IMG/VR virus record: IMGVR_UViG_3300023284_000581
Span: 1 to 52,582 of that record
DNA length: 52,582 bases
Strand: one strand, 5' to 3'
From: a virus
Shown: positions 23,341 through 31,765 of the stretch, piece after piece
How the letters are laid out: each line of letters opens with the position of its first letter
Position numbering within the stretch: the first letter of the stretch is position 1
Made by a program: the position numbers and the translations under genes
The notes under the pieces: generated by a model
Database searches by the model: none
What the model was told of the DNA's origin: nothing
Seen by the model: only the letters and a program-made list of their open reading frames with translations

Positions 23341-23807
23341 GCGAGCAAGCCACACGATCACAGCCAGACTTTAGAGCTATGGCCGAAAACTTTGCCAAGA
23401 CGATGCATTGCAATTGCGATCTAGATAACTGGCAGCCCGAACCAGATACCGGGCATTCCCATGTGTGCAGAATCCATAGGGCTGCAAAGGACGCGAGGCG
23501 TGATGATGCTGGTTACATCGGGAAACAAGTGCCCATTCCCGCTAAACCCAAAGCGCCACAGCCCGAATCGCGAAAGATCGATGACGGCGGGCCAATCCTT
23601 CCCGGCCCTTGCCAGCATGAAACCAACATTGATATTCACGAAGGCATGTCGCTTCGTGAGTGGTATGCGGGGCAGGCGTTGGCGGGGATGACCGCCACAG
23701 CCTATCTAGCGGCTGCTGGTGAGATGAGCATTCCGGCGGCCGCCAAGGATCTTGCAGAGATTTGTTTCGCTACCGCCGACGCCTTGATCGCTGCGAGTAA
23801 ATCATGA
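23337..23807 (+). CDS. Hypothetical early protein with SLREWYAGQAL motif
   Basis: A 156-residue protein. The N-terminal half has spaced Cys and His (CNCDLDN, HSHVCRIH), a possible zinc site. The C-terminal half, GMSLREWYAGQALAGMTATA followed by an Ala-rich helix, resembles a small motif common in phage early proteins. Function unknown. Overlapped at both ends by ATGA junctions. Confidence 0.6.
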   Translation: MSEQATRSQPDFRAMAENFAKTMHCNCDLDNWQPEPDTGHSHVCRIHRAAKDARRDDAGYIGKQVPIPAKPKAPQPESRKIDDGGPILPGPCQHETNIDIHEGMSLREWYAGQALAGMTATAYLAAAGEMSIPAAAKDLAEICFATADALIAASKS

Positions 23808-24319
23808 CCGACACACCCCCCAAACCAAAGCGCACGCAGGGAAAGATCGCCTGGTTCGCCAATCGCAAGACCGGCACGGCCTATCTTGCCACGCCGAATC
23901 GTGGTCGCGTGTTTGTGCTCAGCGCGGACCGCAATAGGCAGATCCTCGCGCAAGACCACAAGCCCGATTGCGACGGAAACTGTCGGGGTTGTGGCATCAT
24001 GAAGCCTATCCACGAATTCGGCGAAGCGGACCATAACGGCGAAGTCGCGGTAGACCATCCGGATCTTAACCATCTCGTGTACTGCTGGAATGCGCATGAG
24101 GAATTGGTCGCGGCGTTGAAAGCGCAGAAGTTTTACCGCACGCACGGAGCCTACCTGTATTGCGCTGAGTACGGAATTAATTGGAGATCGCTTTTCAAAC
24201 AAGATGATGTTGCGCCGGGCAATGCTGTTGACGCTGGCGTTAATGGACTGGCGACCGGAGATGTTCAGAGGCGTGCTAATGAAGCCCTCGCGAATCTGCC
24301 GTTTGAGGACCAATCATGA
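23804..24319 (+). CDS. Hypothetical early protein, relative of the 22805 gene
   Basis: A 171-residue protein. KRTQGKIAWFANRKTGTAYL at the start parallels TARTQGKLIAIPPDEVWTAW of the 22805 gene, and HLVYCWNAHEELVAALK parallels its HCWN motif. A Cys cluster, CDGNCRGCGIMK, is added here. The two are likely old duplicates. Unknown role. Confidence 0.6.
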   Translation: MTDTPPKPKRTQGKIAWFANRKTGTAYLATPNRGRVFVLSADRNRQILAQDHKPDCDGNCRGCGIMKPIHEFGEADHNGEVAVDHPDLNHLVYCWNAHEELVAALKAQKFYRTHGAYLYCAEYGINWRSLFKQDDVAPGNAVDAGVNGLATGDVQRRANEALANLPFEDQS

Positions 24320-24609
24320 CCACCACGGCCCCACAATCCGAACTGCTTCTCTCGATGTCCGACTTGCGCAAGAGCCGGGCGCGTCGGGCGGCCCATCGGG
24401 CACAAGGCGCGACTGATCGGATCAAGCACTGGCTTGGGAAGAAAGACCAGATGGTCGCGGCCTGCAATCAGGGCGGGGCCCAGCAATGCGAACAGCAGGT
24501 CCAGATCGCGATCCTCGATCGCAACCGGGCAATCATCGAATGCGCGGAGCATAACCAGATGGCCGACGAACTAATCACCGGGGCCGCACAACAAGGAGAA
24601 ATCGAATGA
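24316..24609 (+). CDS. Small hypothetical protein
   Basis: A 97-residue, Ala/Gln/Arg-rich, helical protein (KSRARRAAHRAQGATDRIKH). Coupled by four-base overlaps to its neighbours and directly ahead of the recombination ATPase. Unknown. Confidence 0.5.
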   Translation: MTTTAPQSELLLSMSDLRKSRARRAAHRAQGATDRIKHWLGKKDQMVAACNQGGAQQCEQQVQIAILDRNRAIIECAEHNQMADELITGAAQQGEIE

Positions 24610-25892
24610 TCAAGATCGTTGAACTTCAATCGGAAAACGTTAAGCGCCTCCGGGCCGTCACGATCACGCCCCAGGGTAACACGGTGGTGATCGCCGGCGA
24701 CAACGAGCAGGGCAAATCCAGCGCGTTGGACTCCATCCAATATGCCTTTGACGGCAAGCGATCGATCCCGTCCGACCCGGTTCGCCACGGCGAGGAAAGC
24801 GCGACGATCAATATCAAACTCAGCAACGGCCTGACCGTGACCCGAACGATCACGCCCGAGGGCAAGAGCCAGCTTGTGGTGAAGAATGCTGACGGCCATC
24901 GGATGTCCAGCCCGCAATCCATCCTGGACGCCATGACGGGATCAATCGCGTTCGATCCGCTTGAGTTTAGTCGGATGAAATCGAAGGATCAGGCTCGGAC
25001 GGTGCGCGAACTGCTGGGCCTGGATTTTACAGAATTGGATCAAAGGCGCGACGGGCTTTACAACCAGCGGACGGATGTGAACCGCGAGGCCAAGCGGCTG
25101 GAAGGTGTGGTACTTACATACAGCCATGATCCTGACACGCCGGACGAAGAGGTTTTGATCGCGGATCTGTCGGTGGAATTGGAGCGCAGACGCACAGTTA
25201 ACCGGGATAACCAGTCGCGGCGCGATGGCCTCGCAACCCAAATACAAACCCAGGAGGCCAAGCTTGAGCGCCTGGCGGGAATTCAGCAACAGATCGAGGA
25301 ACTACGGAAAGCCGAACAGGAATTGAATGGCTCGATCGACGCGAACCAAAAGGTTCTTGACGCTGATGCGATCGGCATCGAAAAGCTCAAGGATCTCGAT
25401 ACCCAATTCGTTGTCGGTCAAATCTCATCGGCCGAGGATACGAACGCGAAAGTCAGAGCCAACCAAGCGTTCCAACAAGCGTCCGAGCAGGCCAAGGCCA
25501 AGAATCAAGAGTCGGCGAAACTCACCGAACAAATCGAATCGATCGACCAGGACAAGCAGAAGCAACTCACGGCGGCAGATATGCCGGTCCCCGGTCTGTC
25601 CTTTGACGAAAGCGGCGTGCAACTCGACGGCGTTCCGCTCGAGCAGGCTTCGAGCGCCCAGAAGCTAAAGACCTCGATCGCCATGGGCATCGCGATGAAC
25701 CCCGAGCTGCGGGTCCAGTTGATCCGCGAGGGCTCGGCACTTGACGGCAAGTCCATGAAGATCGTCGAAGACATGGCCGAACAACACGACATGCAAATCT
25801 GGATCGAACGTGTGGGCCAGGACGCCGACGCGACGGTCATCATCGAAGACGGCCAGGTGGCCGCCGCATTGGAAACCGTACCTGCTGAATAG
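24606..25892 (+). CDS. SMC/RecF-like recombination ATPase
   Basis: A 428-residue ABC-type ATPase with Walker A GDNEQGKSS (31-39), a coiled-coil middle (about 165-315) and a C-terminal half-site with VQLIREGSALDGKSMKIVED and MQIWIERVGQDADATVIIED. This group accompanies phage exonuclease and RecT annealing genes, as it does here. The Walker B Asp/Glu pair is changed to RE in LIREGSALD, a feature I associate with this phage subgroup. Cytoplasmic DNA repair and recombination. Confidence 0.78.
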   Translation: MIKIVELQSENVKRLRAVTITPQGNTVVIAGDNEQGKSSALDSIQYAFDGKRSIPSDPVRHGEESATINIKLSNGLTVTRTITPEGKSQLVVKNADGHRMSSPQSILDAMTGSIAFDPLEFSRMKSKDQARTVRELLGLDFTELDQRRDGLYNQRTDVNREAKRLEGVVLTYSHDPDTPDEEVLIADLSVELERRRTVNRDNQSRRDGLATQIQTQEAKLERLAGIQQQIEELRKAEQELNGSIDANQKVLDADAIGIEKLKDLDTQFVVGQISSAEDTNAKVRANQAFQQASEQAKAKNQESAKLTEQIESIDQDKQKQLTAADMPVPGLSFDESGVQLDGVPLEQASSAQKLKTSIAMGIAMNPELRVQLIREGSALDGKSMKIVEDMAEQHDMQIWIERVGQDADATVIIEDGQVAAALETVPAE

Positions 25893-25904
25893 AAAGGGGA
25901 TCAC

Positions 25905-26822
25905 TTGATCACCAAAGCCCAAAAATTAGACATTGGTTTCTTCCCAAACGTCCCGATGGAGACCTATCGCCAGTGGCCGGAGATGAACGCCAGCACGCTC
26001 ATTTGGGGCATGGTGTCGGAGAAGCACTTGAAGGCGTCCCTCGATGGTCGGATGGATCACGACTCCCCCGCCATGGCATTCGGCCGAGCCTATCACGCGG
26101 CGTTGCTGGAGCCCGAGGTATTCAAGAACGAATACCGCGAAGCCCAAAACTGCCAGGTCCTGATGAAGAGCGGCAAGCGAGCAGGGGAGGCTTGCGGCGC
26201 GGCCGGCAAGACCCTGATGGGCGACGATGTTTGGGCGTGCGGCAAACACAACGAAGGGTCAGACCCGGACGAGAACGCGCTGGCGTCCCATGAATTTGCA
26301 GCGATCAGATCAATGCGATCGGAGGTCATGGCGCACGATGTGGTGAAGCTGCTCCGCCAGGCCGGCGGTTTTGAAATCTCTGCGCGGGCTCGCTTCATGA
26401 ATGTCGACGTGAAGATCCGCCTCGACAAGTACATACCGTTGGTCGATGGGCTCGACAGTTCGTACATCATTGATTTGAAGAAGACCCGGCGCGGCAAGGT
26501 TACGTCCAGCAAATGGGAAGCCGAAGTCCTCAACTATCACTATCACGTAAAGGCCTCGTGGTATCGAGACATCGCTGCTGAACTGACGGGCGACATGCCC
26601 AGGTTCATCTGGATCGCACAAGAGGATGAGGCGCCGTACGACGTTGGGGTGTATGAGCAGGATCAGGAAAGTTACGAGATTGGTCGGTGGGAATACCGCA
26701 ATCTAGTCGCCAAATTCATTAACTGCACAGCCAGCGGCAATTGGCCGGGTGTCTGCCAGGACATCGTTGACTCCGGCCTTCCCGAATGGCATGTCAAGCA
26801 GATGAGGAGGATCATGCTGTGA
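25905..26822 (+). CDS. PD-(D/E)XK exonuclease (RecE/DUF3799-like)
   Basis: A 305-residue nuclease feeding single strands to the RecT protein. FGRAYHAALLEP (His64), VKIRLDKY (Asp174), YIIDLKKT (Asp190 and Lys192/193) and the helix LNYHYHVKASWYRDI give the RecE-like order. An insert at 83-115 holds Cys83, Cys97, Cys112 and His115, a possible zinc or Fe-S site. The start is TTG, 6 nt after AAAGGGG. The first ATG is 17 codons later and lacks a site. Confidence 0.8.
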   Translation: MITKAQKLDIGFFPNVPMETYRQWPEMNASTLIWGMVSEKHLKASLDGRMDHDSPAMAFGRAYHAALLEPEVFKNEYREAQNCQVLMKSGKRAGEACGAAGKTLMGDDVWACGKHNEGSDPDENALASHEFAAIRSMRSEVMAHDVVKLLRQAGGFEISARARFMNVDVKIRLDKYIPLVDGLDSSYIIDLKKTRRGKVTSSKWEAEVLNYHYHVKASWYRDIAAELTGDMPRFIWIAQEDEAPYDVGVYEQDQESYEIGRWEYRNLVAKFINCTASGNWPGVCQDIVDSGLPEWHVKQMRRIML

Positions 26823-28063
26823 CCCAGGCAAAAACACAACCAGCTAGCAATGGCGGCGCGACCAGAACGACAACGCGCAAACCAGACTCGGATTTCAGCC
26901 GTCTTCTAAGCCTGCCGGCTGCCCGGAATCACGGCGCGGAAGCCGCGTCCAAAGCGATCCCCAGCATCATTAAAGCCTTGCCGGGAACGACTGATCAGGA
27001 GCGGTTTGCCAACTCCCTGATCGTCGCGCTTAATGAACTGAATGATGTCCCCAACGGCGATAAATGCACGGACAAGTCTGTCCTGATGTGCGCCTATAAC
27101 TGTGCACGGCTCAACTTGATGCCGGGCAGAGTATTGGGGCTCGTCGCATTCATCCCGCGATGGAACTCAAAGGGTGGCCCCGATGGCAAGGGTGCCACCG
27201 AATGCCAGTTGATGACGATGTATCGCGGCTATCAGGAAATGGCCTATCGCAATGGCTTCCTCCTGCGCATGAGTGCCCAAGTCGTCACGCAGGAAGAGTT
27301 GGTCAACTTTGATATGTGGGCCGATGAGGCTGGCGAGCATCTTAAACATCGCATCGATCCGAACCGCAACATTGAGGCCAGCAATATCGTCGGCGCCTAC
27401 TGCTCGTTCACGCGAAGCAACGGCACCCATGGCTATGTCTATGTGAACAGGCAGCAACTCGATAGGGCTATGCAGGCTGGAGGCGACAAGGGATTCAGCC
27501 CATGGAAAGACAAAATCTATTTTGCGGCGATGGCCCGAAAGACACCGATCCGGGCGGCAGCCAAAGACTGGCTCTTGACGCCCGACATGGCATTGGCCGT
27601 CCGGATGGACGAGCAGATCGAACTGGGTGTTCCGCAGTCTTACGACGGTTGGGATGGCGGTGGCGAAACCGACCCAGACCCCGCGCCGCGCAAGCCCGGG
27701 CTGAATGATCTTCCCGATCCCGATGCTAAAGCCGGTTCTGGTAAGCAGAAGGCCAAACCCAATAAGCAAACGGCCAAGTCTGAAACGAAAGAGCCGGAAC
27801 CCGAGCAGCCCTACACCGACACGGGCCACGAAGAAGCTGTTGCGGCGCAGGAGCAAGAGAAGCAGCAGGACCAGGGCACCCCCAGTAAAGCCGATCAGTT
27901 GATCGATCTGATGACGAGCAATTGCGAATGCAACTCGGATCAGGCTGAGGCGAAACTGAACAAGTCGCTGGGCCTCTACGGCGTCAAGTCGCTGGACGAT
28001 CTGAGCGATGAGCAGTTCAGCGACATCGCGGGTCGCATCAACTCGGGAGACATCGCGGTTTAA
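26819..28063 (+). CDS. recT: RecT-family single-strand annealing protein
   Basis: A 414-residue protein starting at GTG after GAGGAGG, overlapping the exonuclease stop. The core (NSLIVALNELNDVPNGDKCT, CARLNLMPGRVLGLVAFIPR, CQLMTMYRGYQEMAYRNGFL, FAAMARKTPIRAAAKDWLL) is typical of RecT. It anneals complementary strands. A long Lys/Gln/Glu/Pro linker leads to a C-terminal small domain (KADQLIDLMTSNCECNSDQA), perhaps for SSB or partner contact. Confidence 0.88.
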   Translation: MTQAKTQPASNGGATRTTTRKPDSDFSRLLSLPAARNHGAEAASKAIPSIIKALPGTTDQERFANSLIVALNELNDVPNGDKCTDKSVLMCAYNCARLNLMPGRVLGLVAFIPRWNSKGGPDGKGATECQLMTMYRGYQEMAYRNGFLLRMSAQVVTQEELVNFDMWADEAGEHLKHRIDPNRNIEASNIVGAYCSFTRSNGTHGYVYVNRQQLDRAMQAGGDKGFSPWKDKIYFAAMARKTPIRAAAKDWLLTPDMALAVRMDEQIELGVPQSYDGWDGGGETDPDPAPRKPGLNDLPDPDAKAGSGKQKAKPNKQTAKSETKEPEPEQPYTDTGHEEAVAAQEQEKQQDQGTPSKADQLIDLMTSNCECNSDQAEAKLNKSLGLYGVKSLDDLSDEQFSDIAGRINSGDIAV

Positions 28064-28182
28064 CAAGCCCCCGGAAGGGTTCGGTCGGTCCAAGTTCGAG
28101 CCGGCCGGACCTATTTCGCTGCGTCGGGTTACCACTCGGCGCGGCGTTTGGAGACGAGGAACCCTTTTCAAAGGAGAACGAT

Positions 28183-28563
28183 GTGAGGAAATCAGCAGTA
28201 GGGGAATTGAACAAGATGGTGAAATCGCTACGGGACCAGCGCCAGTATCACCTTGACGCGGTTGATCAGATCGACGCGGCGTTCGATGGCCTGGGGATGA
28301 ACGGCCAGGCCAAGACGAACGGCCACGCCCCCGGAGCCCGAAAGCCCCGCCAGCGCAGCAAGTTCAAACTGACGGCCGAGGAAATGATCGCCCAGTTGCT
28401 CAAGGGCAAGACCATGACGACCGGACAGATCAACAAGCGGTGGACCCGCGCAGGCCGCGGCGGCAACGCGGACAACACCTTGAGCAAGATGACCAGGGAG
28501 AATCAGATCCGGCGCACGAACATGCCGGGCGTGATGGGGAGTCAGTATCGGTTGGCCGGATGA
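28183..28563 (+). CDS. Winged-helix-like DNA-binding protein
   Basis: A 126-residue basic protein. The C-terminal half (LTAEEMIAQLLKGKTMTTGQ, INKRWTRAGRGGNADNTLSK, then a wing-like MPGVMGSQYRLAG) fits a winged helix. The N-terminal half is a charged helix. The start is GTG, nested in ATGTGA, so the apparent ATG is followed at once by a stop. AAAGGAG supports it. Between RecT and the replication genes, it may regulate or organise replication. Confidence 0.6.
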   Translation: MRKSAVGELNKMVKSLRDQRQYHLDAVDQIDAAFDGLGMNGQAKTNGHAPGARKPRQRSKFKLTAEEMIAQLLKGKTMTTGQINKRWTRAGRGGNADNTLSKMTRENQIRRTNMPGVMGSQYRLAG

Positions 28564-28567
28564 CAGA

Positions 28568-28693
28568 TGGTGGCTGGTAGCTCAGTTGGTAGAGCGGCTG
28601 CGGAAGCAGTGCCACCAGAAGGACGCCTGGAACAGTCGCGAATGGTTCAGGCTATCGACTTCTTAAGCGCAGGTTCGAGTCCTGCCCAGCCCA
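28568..28693 (+). tRNA. tRNA-like element without an anticodon loop
   Basis: Parts of a tRNA are clear. The acceptor pairs GGCTGG (28572-28577) with CCAGCC (28686-28691). There is a D-arm GCTC-AGTTGGTA-GAGC and a T-arm GCAGG-TTCGAGT-CCTGC followed by acceptor and A73, with no CCA. Where the anticodon arm belongs stands GCTGC-GGAA-GCAGT with a GNRA-like four-base loop. About 58 nt follow that form a long arm (AGAAG/CTTCT enclosing CCTG(g)AAC/GTTCAGG). TGGTGGC (28568) can also pair with GCCACCA (28611). It is either a decayed or interrupted tRNA gene or a tRNA mimic. Confidence 0.5.
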
Positions 28694-28714
28694 TTTAACT
28701 TAGGAACTTCACGG

Positions 28715-28963
28715 ATGGCAGGACCAAAACGCAACGGATTGATCAGACACCTCATGCCCCAGCGCGATCGGCGCCTGGACGAGATACCCCGCAACGTAGA
28801 AAACCGGCCCAGGGGTATGTCGCATTCTGATGCGACCCGGCAGAGCACCATTCAAGCACAACAACTTTACGACCAGATATGCGCCGACGTGGCGCTGAAG
28901 CGTTCAGGTGGACGGTGGACGTTTATTGGTGACCTACTTGTTCGGGCTCACACCCACAGATGA
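28715..28963 (+). CDS. Small hypothetical protein
   Basis: An 82-residue basic protein (MAGPKRNGLIRHLMPQRDRR), with a helix STIQAQQLYDQICADVALKR in the second half. Unknown family. First gene after the tRNA-like element. Confidence 0.45.
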   Translation: MAGPKRNGLIRHLMPQRDRRLDEIPRNVENRPRGMSHSDATRQSTIQAQQLYDQICADVALKRSGGRWTFIGDLLVRAHTHR

Positions 28964-28973
28964 AAGGATTCAA

Positions 28974-29435
28974 ATGTCTAAGAAAGAGAAAGAGAAATCA
29001 CGATCCATCCCGGTTTCATTCCAGGGAGTCACGGTCAACGAGGATAAGTGCAGTATCCCTGTCCACGCGCTTCGTACTTATTTGAATTTGGATGTTGCGG
29101 ACTTGGGGATCTGTAAGGCCCGCCTGGATGTGACGTTGTGCGAGCACGATCCAGACCAGGGGAACCTGCAGGAAGAGGCTGACGAGGAGGTTCGTCTGGT
29201 TTCGGTTGCCGACGCCAACACCCTGACGGTTTCCCCCGAAAAGATCAACTTCACACTCTCGTTTCAACGCTCCGACATCGACGTGAACAAGCTGATCAAG
29301 TTCGCTAAGCGATCGGGATACCTGCGATTCCAACGCATCGGCGATGCCAAGTCCAACCCAGACGATCAAAGCCGGGTTGGCAACGAGCCGTTGCTTGATG
29401 GCGAAGAGCAGGAAAAGGAAACCGCGAAAGCGTAA
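28974..29435 (+). CDS. Conserved-looking early protein
   Basis: A 153-residue soluble protein with a mixed beta core (SIPVSFQGVTVNEDKCSIPV, LTVSPEKINFTLSFQRSDID) and an acidic tail (DGEEQEKETAKA). GAAAGGA precedes ATG 28974; the longer reading overlaps the upstream gene. Unknown. Directly ahead of the replication genes. Confidence 0.58.
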   Translation: MSKKEKEKSRSIPVSFQGVTVNEDKCSIPVHALRTYLNLDVADLGICKARLDVTLCEHDPDQGNLQEEADEEVRLVSVADANTLTVSPEKINFTLSFQRSDIDVNKLIKFAKRSGYLRFQRIGDAKSNPDDQSRVGNEPLLDGEEQEKETAKA

Positions 29436-29453
29436 ACCCGGAGTGAGCCAAGG

Positions 29454-30293
29454 ATGGCCGAGTGCTGGCGAATAACTCAATGGGTCGAGCGCTACGAGGT
29501 AGGCAGCGACGGTAAGGCTTTGACCGATCTGACCAAGCCGATCCGCGCGACACCACTTCCCTACGTGCGCTACAAGGTAAACGGCCACAAAGACGGTGGC
29601 GGTTACAAGCGTCTCAAGTTAGTCGCCGGCACTCCGGCCAAACTGCTTTCCTGCGTTGCCGTGTTCTCGAAATTATTGGAGTTGGCGGCCGATGAGCCGC
29701 GCGATCTTCGGGGATGGATCTTAAACGAGCGGGATGAGCCCGCGACAGTGGACGACATCATGCTTTTCACCGGGTTCAATAAATCGTCAATCAACACGGC
29801 CCTGCAAATACTGTCAGACGCTCGGCTTGCGTGGATCGAGCTGGATGACTTCGCAATTGACCGCTTTGTTCCGCGAGTCTCAGCTAATGACAGGAAATCC
29901 CTTCAAGAAGAACAGAAACAGAAACAGAAACAGAGACTTAAACATAAGAATAAGAAGGGCGGGGAATCCGGGGGGAATTCTGGGGGAGATTTGGGTGATA
30001 TTTCTGATTCTGTTTCTGATCAGCCCACAGCCCCACGCCGTGCCCGGATGAAATTCGATCTTGCCATCCAGCCGATCATGGCACCCAAGGGATCAAAGCA
30101 ACACACATCCGACAGGACTGACCTGGACCAAAACATCTGGCCGACCATCTGGCCCGAAGGCGCTCGGTTTGAAACTGCCCAGCCTGTTTTCGCCCTGGCG
30201 ATGGTCTGCATCGATGGCGCACGTAAGTACAGCGGCAAGGCCTCGAAGATGAGCGTCTTCAAATCACTCCTCAAGAAAGCGGGAATCAAATGA
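29454..30293 (+). CDS. Probable replication initiator / helicase loader
   Basis: A 279-residue protein directly upstream of, and overlapping, the DnaB gene. A winged-helix segment (VFSKLLELAADEPRDLRGWI, VDDIMLFTGFNKSSINTALQ) resembles replication protein O/DnaD-type modules. A disordered Lys/Gln and Gly linker follows (about 150-195). The C-terminal domain (LAIQPIMAPKG, FALAMVCIDGARKYSGKASK) may contact the helicase. The linker DNA carries repeats and a G-rich tract like an origin. Function inferred from context and fold. Confidence 0.6.
   Translation: MAECWRITQWVERYEVGSDGKALTDLTKPIRATPLPYVRYKVNGHKDGGGYKRLKLVAGTPAKLLSCVAVFSKLLELAADEPRDLRGWILNERDEPATVDDIMLFTGFNKSSINTALQILSDARLAWIELDDFAIDRFVPRVSANDRKSLQEEQKQKQKQRLKHKNKKGGESGGNSGGDLGDISDSVSDQPTAPRRARMKFDLAIQPIMAPKGSKQHTSDRTDLDQNIWPTIWPEGARFETAQPVFALAMVCIDGARKYSGKASKMSVFKSLLKKAGIK
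29913..30021. promoter_or_regulatory. Candidate replication origin inside the initiator gene
   Basis: Three tandem CAGAAA units plus CAGAGA (29913-29936) are followed by a purine/A-rich run. Then comes GGG-C-GGGG-AATCC-GGGGGG-AATTCT-GGGGG (29957-29986), a canonical G-quadruplex pattern. An inverted AT-rich copy (TTCTGTTTCTG) ends near 30,020. Repeats, then A-rich DNA, inside an initiator gene is the arrangement of the lambda origin. Confidence 0.45.
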
Positions 30294-31675
30294 GCAGCGC
30301 ACCACCGATTGAACACAGACAACACCACTTGCTCCCGGCGCCGCACAGCCTCGAATCCGAGATGGCGCTGCTGGGTTCGATCCTGATTGACCCCAAGCAG
30401 ATCGGTGAGGCCCTGTTGATCTTGAGCGGCATGGATGATTTCTACTCGCAGAAGAACGCGATGGTCTATCACGCGATGGTGGCGGTCTTCGAGGAAGGCA
30501 ATGAACTCGATGTCATCACGATCAAGAACTGGCTCCAGGATCGTGGTGAACTCAAGCAGATCGGCGGCAGCGAGTACCTGATGGAGATGGCCGACACGGT
30601 GGCGAGCGGGGTTGTCGCGCTGTATTACGCCAAACAGGTCAGGGAATACGCACACCGGCGCCAGTTGATCGAGACACTGAGCCGCGGTTTGCAGCGAGCG
30701 ATGCGCGGCGATGAGTCGGCATCTGAGCTAGCCGATGCGGTCGAGACCGAGATTTACAAACTGGCCAGCACGAGCGAAACGCACGAGGCGCAGGATCTCG
30801 GTTCGTTGTTGCAGGCCGAATACGATCGGTTGGAAGCTGCGGATGGTCAGGGGATGTCGGGTCTCGAGACCGGGTTCTACGACCTGGACCACCTGATGGG
30901 CGGGTTCCAGCGTTCAGACATGATCATCCTGGCGGGCCGACCCTCGATGGGCAAGACCGCGCTGGGCCTCGGCATCGCGGCCCACCTGGCGTGCAATAAA
31001 GGCGAGCCGGTCGGGATCTTCTCGCTCGAGATGAGTAAATCACAGTTGGGCCAGCGCCTGCTGTGCGGACACGCGGGTGTTGATTCCGGCAAGGTCAAGC
31101 GGAACCAGCTCAGCGGCGAGGAATTCAATCGACTGTCGCTGTCGGTCGGGGCCCTGCACGATGCCCCGCTTTACATCCACGATCAGGCGGGCCTGACGAT
31201 CATGCAGCTCCGGGCGCTCGCTCGCAGGATGGCCAGCAAGTACCAGATCAAACTCCTGGTGATCGATTACCTGCAGTTGATGCACGCAACAGGCTACGAC
31301 TCTCGGCGCGAGGAAGTCGATGCGATCAGCCGCGGCATCAAGGCACTGGCGCGCGAGCTGGACATCCCGGTACTGGCCCTGGCCCAGTTGAATCGATCGC
31401 CCGAGGCCCGGGCTGATTTCAAACCACGCATGAGTGACCTGCGCGAGAGTGGCGCGCTCGAACAGGACGCGGACGCGATCCTGATGCTGCACCGCGAAGA
31501 GTATTACCACCAGGGGGACGAGACGTGGATAACTGAAAACTACGACAAGAAGGGCCACACGTTGTTGATGCTGCTCAAGGCGCGCAACGGACCGGTCGGG
31601 AATGTCAATCTTCATTTCGATGCCCTCACGACTCGGTTCCACAGTCACGCGCAACGAAACCCAATGAATCTATGA
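30290..31675 (+). CDS. dnaB: Replicative DNA helicase DnaB
   Basis: A 461-residue hexameric helicase. The N-terminal domain starts LPAPHSLESEMALLGSILID. The C-terminal RecA-like domain has GRPSMGKT (216-223), SLEMSKSQLGQRLLCG, the Walker B LLVIDYLQLM (Asp326) and SDLRESGALEQDADAILMLHR. Full length for the family. It unwinds the phage fork, and the gene upstream is its probable loader. Confidence 0.95.
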   Translation: MSSAPPIEHRQHHLLPAPHSLESEMALLGSILIDPKQIGEALLILSGMDDFYSQKNAMVYHAMVAVFEEGNELDVITIKNWLQDRGELKQIGGSEYLMEMADTVASGVVALYYAKQVREYAHRRQLIETLSRGLQRAMRGDESASELADAVETEIYKLASTSETHEAQDLGSLLQAEYDRLEAADGQGMSGLETGFYDLDHLMGGFQRSDMIILAGRPSMGKTALGLGIAAHLACNKGEPVGIFSLEMSKSQLGQRLLCGHAGVDSGKVKRNQLSGEEFNRLSLSVGALHDAPLYIHDQAGLTIMQLRALARRMASKYQIKLLVIDYLQLMHATGYDSRREEVDAISRGIKALARELDIPVLALAQLNRSPEARADFKPRMSDLRESGALEQDADAILMLHREEYYHQGDETWITENYDKKGHTLLMLLKARNGPVGNVNLHFDALTTRFHSHAQRNPMNL

Positions 31676-31765
31676 CGGAGGCCAGCGAGCGTTCGCAGGG
31701 GCGACGGCAACTCTAACTACCATCAAAAAACCCGCCGCGCCCCGCGGCCTTCGACTGAGAGAATT

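Noticed and set aside
28080-28115. Stretch resembling a tRNA T-arm (AAGTTCGAGCC)
   Set aside because: The flanking bases do not form a T-stem, and no D-arm or acceptor pairs with it.
27167-28171. Minus-strand ORF (334 codons) opposite recT
   Set aside because: A shadow of a clear RecT gene; Leu/Arg-rich nonsense composition.
31040-31654. Minus-strand ORF (204 codons) opposite dnaB
   Set aside because: Overlaps the conserved helicase core; no own promoter or ribosome site.
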